From an uncultured Granulosicoccaceae bacterium (GTDB lineage Bacteria > Pseudomonadota > Gammaproteobacteria > Granulosicoccales > Granulosicoccaceae), in the NCBI GenBank assembly GCA_938005265.1, contig CALLOA010000128.1, positions 1 to 64,000 on the forward strand: a stretch of DNA of 64,000 bases. Direction: 5' to 3'. The notes below the pieces were generated by a model. It was not told the DNA's origin. It ran no database searches and saw nothing but the letters and a program-made list of their open reading frames with translations. Shown piece by piece: positions 1 to 7,862 of this stretch. The translations under genes were made by a program, and so were the position numbers. Numbering within the stretch: position 1 is the stretch's first letter; each line of letters starts with the position of its first letter.

Positions 1-225
1 TGTCCTTGCTGTCCTTGCTGTCCTTGCTGTCCTTGCTGTCCTTGCTGTCCTTGCTGTCCTTGCTGTCCTTGCTGTCCTTGCTGTCCCTGCTGTCCCTGCT
101 GTCCCTGCTGTCCCTGCTGACCTTGCTGACCCTGCTGTCCCTGCTGTCCCTGCTGTCCCTGCTGTCCCTGCTGTCCCTGCTGTCCTTGCTGACCTTGCTG
201 ACCTTGCTGACCTTGCTGACCTTGC
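1..225 (-). repeat. 9-nt tandem repeat encoding (Gly-Gln-Gln)n
   Basis: Twenty-five consecutive 9-nt units (TGTCCTTGC and variants on the plus strand) continue past the left edge. Read in the frame of the DUF4175 gene they encode only Gly-Gln-Gln triplets. All unit differences are synonymous (GGA/GGT for Gly, CAA/CAG for Gln), so the peptide repeat is kept while the DNA drifts. Confidence 0.95.
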
Positions 226-3200
226 TGACCCGCGTTCGATTCAGCATCATCGGAACGCTCTCTGATCAATTCACTGAGATCGCGGATCTGATCAACAGCA
301 AGAGCAAGACGATCGTCAGAATTCTGGTTTCCGGTGCCAGCCGGGTCTTCCGATTGCAATTGCTCGGCTGCTTCATCCAGTAAATCCCGGAATCTGCGAA
401 TTGAGTTGGTAATCAAACTTTCCGCCGGCAGTATGAGTGAGTGAGACCCATCCTCAATCGCATCAGCACCAATACCCAGCATCTCCGAAGTCTGATTATC
501 TTCAAGCTCCCGGGTGGCCTGATCAAGAATTTCAGCAGCCTCACTTCCCGACTGCTCAAGTTCTTTGCCTGTTTGTTCAACCTGAGAACGAATCGATTCA
601 AGTTCGGTTTGCATCTCGCGTTTCTGATCGGCAAGTTCAGAGGCTTCTGAATCAGATAAACCTGAACTGAATATACCCTGGGCTCGGTCCTGCAGAGCCC
701 GTTCCTGCGCTCGTCGCAGTTCAAGTTCTATTTCCCGCTGATCCCGAGCCAGTTCTGATGCGCGTGCCAAGGCATCACGGATAGAATCAAGCCGTGCCTG
801 CTGACGTTGTTCGCCCAATTCCCGCAACGCGTTTTCAATTGCCTCGCGCGCCTGCCTCTCAGCTTCAGCCACTTGCTCACCTGCAGCTTGGCTGGAGGAA
901 TCATCGCTGCCATTGCTGTCACCACTAGCTGTCTCATTTGAATTTTGCAAAGCATCATCGATGGCCTGCTCAGCATCACGCAAGGCATCAGCAGCTTGTC
1001 TTGCTGATTCTGCCAACTGGCGCTGTTGCTCGGCATTCTGCCCACTTGATTCACTTTGTTGCTGGCCAGATTCATCAGCCGCCGCATTGTTTTGTGCATC
1101 ACGCTCAAGCTGCTCCAACTGCCGCCTGACTTCTGCGAGTTCCTTTTGCAACTCTTCCTGACGCCAGCGCTCGCTTTCGGTCTGCGGTTGTTGTCTGCGT
1201 CGCTGTTCTTCAAGTTCCAATTGGCGTCGTGCAAGGTCGGCAAGCTTTTCAAACACATCCTCTACACTTTCTTCAGGTGGTTGCTGCGCTTGAGAGCTTC
1301 GCGCTTCATACTGATTGCGCGCCAGATCCATTTCCAGTTCGAACATCTCGGCCAGATCCTGGGTCGCCTGGCTGCCACCACCTCCACCACCCCCCTGATT
1401 CTGGTTTATCTGAAAATCAGAAAAGATGGCTTCAGCTTGTTGTAATAACTTGAGTGCAAGTTGTTGTGGCTTTATAGCTTCGCTAAATTCAAGGTCGGTC
1501 AATAGTTCGGCTGACGGCTCCATTTGTTCCGCGGCCCCGCGTAATAACTCAACAAACTCGCCAATCTCCTCGGCCTGATTAACCAGTTCACGTGCCTCTG
1601 TCCGTTCAGCAAGCGTAATGGCCTGTTGGCGCAGCGTGGTCTGGATTTCCGAAAGTAGCCGCGCGTTGTCGGCATGCACCTCAACATTAGCATTCTCAGC
1701 TGAGCTGGCACGCACAAGGTTCCAGGTCGCTACCAGTATTTCACGCTGCCGGCGCGAAATATCACGGCTATCACCCGGTTGGCCTTGTTGGCCCGAACCA
1801 CCACCGCCACCGCCACCCGATGATTCGGAAAAGCTGCGATCAAAGGGGCGGATATCGATCAACAACATGTCAGTATCTACGTTACTGTTGCGATCTTTCA
1901 CCGTGGCGTAATAGGAAATCAGATCACCCGGTTCCAGAGGCTCATCTCCCTCACCCAAAGATTCGGCATAAAAGACATGCTCATGTGTGCCATCTTCAGC
2001 TTTCATATTCAGTTCCTGCCAATCACCGGCATTAACCGAATAAAATATCGACAGACTCTCAATGGCAAAATCATCACTTGCCTGCAAGCGAATATGAGCT
2101 TCTTCTACAGGGGTGATACTGGTGTCACGCCCGGGTTTTAAAAATTTGATCTCGGGTGGTCGATCTTTCTCAAGGATCATCCGGTAACCACTGCTTATAT
2201 CAACCACTCTATCGAGCATCCGGTCCTGCAGCTGGAACTCACCATCAGCACTGAGGGTAAATTCAACCCGATAGGCCGCTTGTTCCGACTGTAAACTACT
2301 TGTGACAGTATCATCCGGCAGGACACGATTCACCGCTATGGTTTCAGTACCTGCCGACAACTGCGGTTCGCGTAACGGCTTGTCTGTGATGAGTTCAAGC
2401 TCAACACGAGTACCCTCGACGGCAATAACATCGTCCAGCCCGTCAATCCTGAGCTCTTCGCGTTGCGTCCACTCAGGTTGCTTTAGCGTCATACTGGCGG
2501 CAGTCAATCTTGCTGGTGTTATTACGCTTGCGCTAAATTCCTCGCTACGTGTAAATCCGGACGAAACACGATAATCAAGATCCCGCAAAAGGCGATAAAC
2601 CGTAAATTCGAATTTCCCTTCGGCATTGGGTTCCAGTTCGGAAACCTGCCATTCACCACCGTTCTCGCGCAATTCAAAGGTCATTTTTTGCGTCGAAAAT
2701 CCGCTGGCGGTTGCACTAATGGTCAGATTATCGCCATAGAGCAATTCGAGCGACCCCGGGGTCACCGCCAAAGTACGTTGTTCCACCAACCCCGGTGTGT
2801 TCCAGCCTGACCAAACATGCATCGCACCCTTAACCCAACGTTGGTCCGACTGGGTATAGAAACCAACTACCCCGGCTAGCAATGCAAACAAAGTGAATAA
2901 CGGGAGTAACCATTGCCGGTGAGGAACAATTTTGGAAATCGGTACATTTTCAGCTATGCGGTAGCTGTCCCGAGCCAGCAAGGAACCAAAACTGTCATTG
3001 CCGAATACCGCTTTGCTTTCGTCTGACAGTTCCCGGGGTAGCCGCCGCGACACTGCTTGCCTGGCTTTCAGGCTATCAGTTTCGGCATCACGCAAACTAT
3101 AGCCGTCACGCATTTCCACATAGGTTTCAATACGTCCGCCAAACTCGGGGGCTCGTGACTCCAGCAATCGAATGCCGCGACCCCTACGTAAAGCAGAAGC

Positions 3201-3440
3201 CGGTAACACCAGGAAAACAGCAATCAGTGCAAGTGGCACCAAAAACAAAAAACCACGCGCAGCATGAACAATTTTATCGAGGTAGCCCACCTTCTGACCG
3301 AAAACCACAGTGAGTGCCGTGATTAATAGCAATGCAGCAACAATCGCTGCCAATGTGCGCAAGACCATGACCCAGCGCTTGCGACGAAGCACTCGGGCTA
3401 TATAACGATCAATCGGTCGTGTGGTCATGTGTGAATTCAT
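1..3440 (-). CDS. DUF4175 family membrane protein (partial, runs off left edge)
   Basis: An open frame of about 1,146 codons with no stop before the window edge, so the C-terminus is missing. The ATG at 3440 follows an AAGGA ribosome site by about 10 nt and lies 24 nt after the stop of the BatA-type gene. Three membrane segments are visible near residues 24-48, 62-82 and 177-196. They are followed by Ig-like beta-rich stretches, two poly-Gly linkers, and a long Gln/Glu/Arg-rich coiled-coil half. The visible end is a run of Gly-Gln-Gln triplets. This layout matches DUF4175 (TIGR02302, known for low-complexity QG-rich tails), a family found beside MoxR/DUF58/BatA genes. Its biochemical role is unknown; I infer a large envelope protein working with the VWA proteins upstream. 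Confidence 0.85.
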   Translation of the reverse strand, partial: MNSHMTTRPIDRYIARVLRRKRWVMVLRTLAAIVAALLLITALTVVFGQKVGYLDKIVHAARGFLFLVPLALIAVFLVLPASALRRGRGIRLLESRAPEFGGRIETYVEMRDGYSLRDAETDSLKARQAVSRRLPRELSDESKAVFGNDSFGSLLARDSYRIAENVPISKIVPHRQWLLPLFTLFALLAGVVGFYTQSDQRWVKGAMHVWSGWNTPGLVEQRTLAVTPGSLELLYGDNLTISATASGFSTQKMTFELRENGGEWQVSELEPNAEGKFEFTVYRLLRDLDYRVSSGFTRSEEFSASVITPARLTAASMTLKQPEWTQREELRIDGLDDVIAVEGTRVELELITDKPLREPQLSAGTETIAVNRVLPDDTVTSSLQSEQAAYRVEFTLSADGEFQLQDRMLDRVVDISSGYRMILEKDRPPEIKFLKPGRDTSITPVEEAHIRLQASDDFAIESLSIFYSVNAGDWQELNMKAEDGTHEHVFYAESLGEGDEPLEPGDLISYYATVKDRNSNVDTDMLLIDIRPFDRSFSESSGGGGGGGSGQQGQPGDSRDISRRQREILVATWNLVRASSAENANVEVHADNARLLSEIQTTLRQQAITLAERTEARELVNQAEEIGEFVELLRGAAEQMEPSAELLTDLEFSEAIKPQQLALKLLQQAEAIFSDFQINQNQGGGGGGGSQATQDLAEMFELEMDLARNQYEARSSQAQQPPEESVEDVFEKLADLARRQLELEEQRRRQQPQTESERWRQEELQKELAEVRRQLEQLERDAQNNAAADESGQQQSESSGQNAEQQRQLAESARQAADALRDAEQAIDDALQNSNETASGDSNGSDDSSSQAAGEQVAEAERQAREAIENALRELGEQRQQARLDSIRDALARASELARDQREIELELRRAQERALQDRAQGIFSSGLSDSEASELADQKREMQTELESIRSQVEQTGKELEQSGSEAAEILDQATRELEDNQTSEMLGIGADAIEDGSHSLILPAESLITNSIRRFRDLLDEAAEQLQSEDPAGTGNQNSDDRLALAVDQIRDLSELIRERSDDAESNAGQQGQQGQQGQQGQQGQQGQQGQQGQQGQQGQQGQQGQQGQQGQQGQQGQQGQQGQQGQQGQQGQQGQQGQQGQQG

Positions 3441-3464
3441 ATTCAGATAATCCTTCGCGCCCCG

Positions 3465-5714
3465 TCACCCTGACAAGGCACGACGAAACCGGCCGAGGTG
3501 CCAGTTTCCCAGAAACAACTCTAACAATCCGGCTATCAACAGGACCGGTAATAACCAGTACCACAATGGTGTGCCCGATTGCTCTGCTGCTGTAGATGGA
3601 ATGTCTCCAGAGTTTTCATCCTGCCTTATCGCAGAATCAATGCCACCTGCAGTGTCGCCAACGTCAGCTGCGTCGTACTGCTGCTGCCACAGCGCGAGCC
3701 CATCGGCGGAAATGGAAGTCATGTCAGATTCTGCAGGATCAATAGTGACCTGCACCACGTGTTGACCTGTTTGATCGAGCACAACATAGGCACCGGTTTC
3801 TTCCAAAGAATAGGAACGCCTGCCGCCACCCGAGGCAAGTTCGAAAACGGCGTCTCCGCCCGGTGAAAGCAACTGCGCATTTGAGTCAAAATTCATCGTC
3901 TCGCCACTGAAGAGTTCACTGGGGTAGCGCGAGCTTTGTAACAGATAGCCGCGTAGTTTATTCAGAAAGCTGATGAACACCGGACTGATCGGAAGGTTTG
4001 AACTATCACCATCCAGAGGCACCGCAAGTACCAGCCAGCGAGGTCGGCTATCGGCCTGTGGCGCAAGTAGCGGTTCTAATAACACAGGGGTGCCACGGTT
4101 ACTGGACACCAGGATGCTGGCCAGAGGGCGTAGCGTCTGCGACACATCTGACGGCTCGATTCCAGCTTCGCCTATTTCACTGGAAACGGTATTGGCAGCT
4201 GATTGTTTCCCGGTATATCGATTAAAGGACTCAACCAGCCCCTGAAGATTTCTGGTATCCCAGATATCCCTGTACAACACAGCCTCCGACCAATCCCTGG
4301 CATTGAGTGCCAGCGGGTGTGCAGTATCAATTCTGGTCATCGGATCGGCCTCTATTGGTGCTTGCAGCAAAAGCGATTCCGGGCCTCCGAGAACTTGTAG
4401 CAATGCCCCGCCACGCTCCAGAAAGTCCTCAGCTACCTCAGGCAAACCCCCACTGCCTGACGACTGCAACACGACCAACAAATCTATGTCCGGTGACAGT
4501 GTGCCCACACTGCTACTGACTTCTTCTATCTCTACATTTTGCATCTGCCGGAATGCTGTAGACAGGTAGATTCTTGCATTCTCCTGCACCAGGGGTTCAG
4601 TTGCCAGGATTCTGATCTGCTGTGGTGCATGACGTGAAAGTCCAAGCACGATGTTGTTGTCAGCTGGCAGTCCATCCGAATCTAGCAACTCACCACCCAG
4701 CGACACCGTAAGTGGCATAAGCGCCGCACGGTCCGCACCTGAACCGCTAATTTCTCGCAACTGCGTCGCTACATCAATACCATCAAGTCTTACACTCTCA
4801 GAGACACCCGGCTGCAATTCAATCTCCGTTTCAGCCAGCACCTGACCCGCGCTACTGACTTCAACAGTGATGCTTGAAGCATTATCACTATCCGGCTTTT
4901 GCGCAGACGCTGCGTCGGAATAACTCAACAACACTTGTGCATCTACCGACACCGTAGTGGCATCAGTCCAGTTAGCACTAGCATGCACGCTCACATTACT
5001 ATCATCTTCATTCGTGACATCAAACAACTGCAGACCCTGCAATCGCTCACGATAGAGTGTATTGAATCCTGCACGTATGGCATTTTGCTGAGCATCAGTT
5101 ACCACATGAGCCTGCACAGGCAGATCACTATCTTGCGCAAAACGCTCAATCGCATCCATTAGTTTTTCAAACTGTAAACGTCGATTACCAGGCCCTTCCT
5201 GCCGCAATATTTGCAGCTGCCGCAACACCTCGTCTGCGTCATCGCTATTACTTGCAGAATCAGCAGCAGCAAGTTCATTCGCCTGACGCCCTTGCACAAG
5301 CTCCATGTTGGAATCTGCAAGCATCAAGGCTACCGCGTCATCAGAGCCAAATTCACCCACAACACCCTCTAATCGCTCAATAGCGCGTTGCCAACGTTGA
5401 CCGTGACGCATGGAAAAAGAGTTATCGAGTACCAACAGATGCATGACGCGCGAATCCTCAGCAACCTGTCTGGATTGATTGAGAAAGGGTTCGGCAAAAA
5501 GCAGGCAAAGCAAAGCCAGCAGGATCCACCGCAGCGATAACAACCAGCGAAATCTCAAGCGCTTGCGCCTGGCAGTGTTACTGCTGGTAGTTTTTAAAAA
5601 TCGCTTGGAAGGGAAATCGGATGTAGGCGCATCCCGCTGCTGCAATCGATGCAGAATCCACGGTACCGCAAGACCCAACAAACCCAGCAAAAATAGCGGC
5701 GCAAGCAAACTCAT
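3465..5714 (-). CDS. BatA-type membrane protein with von Willebrand factor A domain
   Basis: 749 residues. The N-terminus has the BatA two-anchor pattern: a hydrophobic segment at residues 3-21, a basic stretch, then a second segment near 58-75. A VWA domain starts at about residue 91 with an intact metal-ion (MIDAS) motif DNSFS at 97-101. A long middle part resembles the Rossmann/amidotransferase-like module often found in these proteins, and a C-terminal membrane segment lies near 719-740. The start ATG overlaps the stop of the DUF58 gene by 4 nt (ATGA), pointing to coupled translation. Such proteins are predicted to sit in the inner membrane with the VWA domain mediating metal-dependent protein contacts. 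The substrate is unknown. Confidence 0.85.
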   Translation of the reverse strand: MSLLAPLFLLGLLGLAVPWILHRLQQRDAPTSDFPSKRFLKTTSSNTARRKRLRFRWLLSLRWILLALLCLLFAEPFLNQSRQVAEDSRVMHLLVLDNSFSMRHGQRWQRAIERLEGVVGEFGSDDAVALMLADSNMELVQGRQANELAAADSASNSDDADEVLRQLQILRQEGPGNRRLQFEKLMDAIERFAQDSDLPVQAHVVTDAQQNAIRAGFNTLYRERLQGLQLFDVTNEDDSNVSVHASANWTDATTVSVDAQVLLSYSDAASAQKPDSDNASSITVEVSSAGQVLAETEIELQPGVSESVRLDGIDVATQLREISGSGADRAALMPLTVSLGGELLDSDGLPADNNIVLGLSRHAPQQIRILATEPLVQENARIYLSTAFRQMQNVEIEEVSSSVGTLSPDIDLLVVLQSSGSGGLPEVAEDFLERGGALLQVLGGPESLLLQAPIEADPMTRIDTAHPLALNARDWSEAVLYRDIWDTRNLQGLVESFNRYTGKQSAANTVSSEIGEAGIEPSDVSQTLRPLASILVSSNRGTPVLLEPLLAPQADSRPRWLVLAVPLDGDSSNLPISPVFISFLNKLRGYLLQSSRYPSELFSGETMNFDSNAQLLSPGGDAVFELASGGGRRSYSLEETGAYVVLDQTGQHVVQVTIDPAESDMTSISADGLALWQQQYDAADVGDTAGGIDSAIRQDENSGDIPSTAAEQSGTPLWYWLLPVLLIAGLLELFLGNWHLGRFRRALSG

Positions 5715-6712
5715 TGCTTTCGCTGCCTGAACAACATGTAGCGAGTCAAGGCGTCGTCCAAAGGAGCATCGGTCACAAGCCGGACATAGTCTGCACCTGC
5801 ACGGGCAGTGGCTTTCTCCAAAGCATCACAATGCGCCAATATCAATTCACGGTAGTCGGTTTTTAGCCAGTCAGGATCGACATCTGTACGTTCACCGGTT
5901 TCCATGTCTGTCAGCGAGACCACCGAGTCATACTCCGGATTGAGCTCAATCGGGTCCAGGATATGAAAAAGTACAATATCCTGTTGGCGGTGCACCAAAG
6001 GCTGCAGCGTTTTAAGCAACTGCTCCGGGTCAGTGTACAGATCCGAAATCAGCGCTACCAAACCACGGCGCGAAGCCACTGTATGGATCGAATCGAGCGC
6101 TGTCTCAACATCGGTGCCTTCGCTTGCCTGACTGTTTTCAAGCGTAGCAAAGATACGCGGTAAACTGTCAGGTCGTGAAGACGGTTGCAGCACCTGACGA
6201 ATCTGGTCATCGAACAAAACCAGACCATTTGCATCATGTTGTTTACCCGCAAGATAAGCCAGACTGGCAGCAAGATAACGCGCATAGTCAAATTTGGTTA
6301 GTTTCGCTGTAGTATTGGTCGCAGCGGTATTTGTAGCAGCAGTATTTTTAGCAACAGTATTTTTAGCAACAGACACCGAACCAAAGCCCATCGACCCACT
6401 GGCATCCAGCAACAACGTCAGCGACGTGTTCGTATCACCACGGAAACGCTTGATGTAAGTCCTGTCAGTTCGCGCATAAACATTCCAGTCTACAAAACGC
6501 AAATCGTCACCTTCGTTGTAGGCACGATACTCGGCAAACTCCTGGCTGAATCCAAAATGAGGTGAACGATGCAGGCCGGTCAGCAAACCGTCAACGACAC
6601 TACGCGCCACAAGTTCCAGATTTCCCAGCCTCGACAAGACACTAGGCTGCAGCCAGCGGCGGGCGGCATTGGTCCCGTTTGAAGTGCCGGGTGCAGAAGC
6701 GTGACCAGCCAT
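5711..6712 (-). CDS. DUF58 domain protein (VWA-like)
   Basis: 333 residues. The DUF58 signature (EYRAYNEGDDLRFVDWNVYA, residues 61-80) is followed by a VWA-type domain with MIDAS motif DASGS at 103-107. No membrane segment or signal peptide is seen, so it is likely cytoplasmic. Family members are encoded next to MoxR ATPases and are thought to be their partners or substrates. An unusual four-copy pentapeptide insert (VAKNT, VAKNT, AATNT, AATNT; residues 115-134) lies directly after the MIDAS loop. It is encoded by a 15-nt tandem repeat. The gene starts 100 nt after moxR and overlaps the BatA-type gene by 4 nt. Confidence 0.88.
   Translation of the reverse strand: MAGHASAPGTSNGTNAARRWLQPSVLSRLGNLELVARSVVDGLLTGLHRSPHFGFSQEFAEYRAYNEGDDLRFVDWNVYARTDRTYIKRFRGDTNTSLTLLLDASGSMGFGSVSVAKNTVAKNTAATNTAATNTTAKLTKFDYARYLAASLAYLAGKQHDANGLVLFDDQIRQVLQPSSRPDSLPRIFATLENSQASEGTDVETALDSIHTVASRRGLVALISDLYTDPEQLLKTLQPLVHRQQDIVLFHILDPIELNPEYDSVVSLTDMETGERTDVDPDWLKTDYRELILAHCDALEKATARAGADYVRLVTDAPLDDALTRYMLFRQRKQ
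6311..6370 (-). repeat. Four 15-nt in-frame tandem repeats inside DUF58 gene
   Basis: Units at 6311-6325, 6326-6340, 6341-6355 and 6356-6370. The last two are identical on the plus strand (AGTATTTTTAGCAAC) and the first two have diverged. Each unit adds one pentapeptide to the DUF58 protein just after its MIDAS motif, so the expansion keeps the frame. Confidence 0.93.
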
Positions 6713-6760
6713 TACAAGAATGAGCCTCGCACGCTCAAACCTTTCAAGGAAAAACCCCGC

Positions 6761-6796
6761 CGTGTTACGACACGCAACCGTGTTACGACACGCAAG
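6761..6796. repeat. Two-copy 18-nt tandem repeat between moxR and DUF58 gene
   Basis: Copies at 6761-6778 and 6779-6796 match at 17 of 18 positions. Each copy contains CGTGTTACGACACG, a small hairpin with 5-bp arms (CGTGT/ACACG). The pair sits in the 99-nt gap between the moxR stop and the DUF58 start, so it would form two stem-loops in the operon mRNA. Confidence 0.85.
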
Positions 6797-6811
6797 TATC
6801 GCGGCAGGATG

Positions 6812-7861
6812 CTACCCATGGGATGTGCCCAGGGCTTCAGCATTTGCCATCCGCATATCGCTGCTGACAAGGTCATCCAGAATATCATCAATCGAAACGC
6901 CATCAGCTTCCGCATAATAATTGGCAAGAACCCGGTGACGCAGCACGGGTTTGGCAAGTGCTTTAACATCTTCGCGCGTCACATGATAACGCCCGTCCAT
7001 CAGCGCCCGCGCCTTGGCAGACAATGTAATGAACATAGTGGCACGCACACTGGCACCGAAGCGAATGTACTTTCTCACCATATCACTGGCACGGTGGTCG
7101 TCCGGCCGTGTCGAACGCACAAGGTCAACCGCGTACTTGGCAACGCCCTCGGCTATGGGAACACGCCTTACCAGTCGCTGAAAGGCAAGAACTTCACTGG
7201 CATTGGTACAGGCTTTCACGGGTTCAGGGGCCACTTCACTGGTAAAACGTTTTACGACTTCCTGTTCTTCCTCTGCCTCCAGATAATCCAGCAATATATT
7301 GAATAGAAAGCGATCCAGCTGTGCTTCAGGTAAGGGATAAGTGCCCTCAAGTTCAAGAGGGTTTTGAGTTGCCAGTACAAAAAACGGCTTGTCTATTTCG
7401 TGCTGACTACCGCGAACGGTTGCAGAATATTCCTGCATGGCTTCAAGCAATGCTGCTTGCGTTTTAGGTGGCGTCCGGTTTATTTCATCAGCCAGCAACA
7501 CATTGGTAAAAATCGGCCCGGGTATGAAACGCCAGCTACGCCCGCCACTACCATCATCTTCTATGATGTCTGTGCCGGTTATATCAGTTGGCATCAGATC
7601 AGGGGTAAACTGAATACGATTAAAGTTGAGGCCCAAGGCATCAGCAAGCGTACGCACCAACAATGTTTTTGCTGTTCCCGGCATACCGGTAACAAGACAG
7701 TGCCCCCCAACAAAGAGGGTAACGAGCATATGTTCAACAACTTCGTTCTGACCGACGATAATACGCCCTACTTCCCCACGTAGCTCATCAGTAACCGTTT
7801 TGAAACGGTCTGCCAGCGCAGCTGTGTCATGATCCAGTTCAAGATCAACAGGTGTGTTCAA
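6812..7861 (-). CDS. MoxR-family AAA+ ATPase
   Basis: 349 residues. It has Walker A GMPGTAKT (59-66), Walker B with catalytic pair D126-E127 (LLADE), sensor 1 LATQNP, and the MoxR-typical EINRTPPKTQAALLEAMQE-like segment. MoxR proteins are chaperone-like ATPases that act on VWA-domain partners, and here three VWA proteins are encoded in the same run. The start codon is TTG at 7861, supported by GGGAG six nt upstream; it lies one base past the TAG stop of the upstream gene. The assignment to the family is firm, but the client protein is inferred from context. Confidence 0.93.
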   Translation of the reverse strand: MNTPVDLELDHDTAALADRFKTVTDELRGEVGRIIVGQNEVVEHMLVTLFVGGHCLVTGMPGTAKTLLVRTLADALGLNFNRIQFTPDLMPTDITGTDIIEDDGSGGRSWRFIPGPIFTNVLLADEINRTPPKTQAALLEAMQEYSATVRGSQHEIDKPFFVLATQNPLELEGTYPLPEAQLDRFLFNILLDYLEAEEEQEVVKRFTSEVAPEPVKACTNASEVLAFQRLVRRVPIAEGVAKYAVDLVRSTRPDDHRASDMVRKYIRFGASVRATMFITLSAKARALMDGRYHVTREDVKALAKPVLRHRVLANYYAEADGVSIDDILDDLVSSDMRMANAEALGTSHG

Positions 7862-7862
7862 A

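Noticed and set aside
6-383. Plus-strand frame rich in Leu-Leu-Ser
   Set aside because: It is the complement of the Gly-Gln-Gln repeat in the DUF4175 gene on the other strand.
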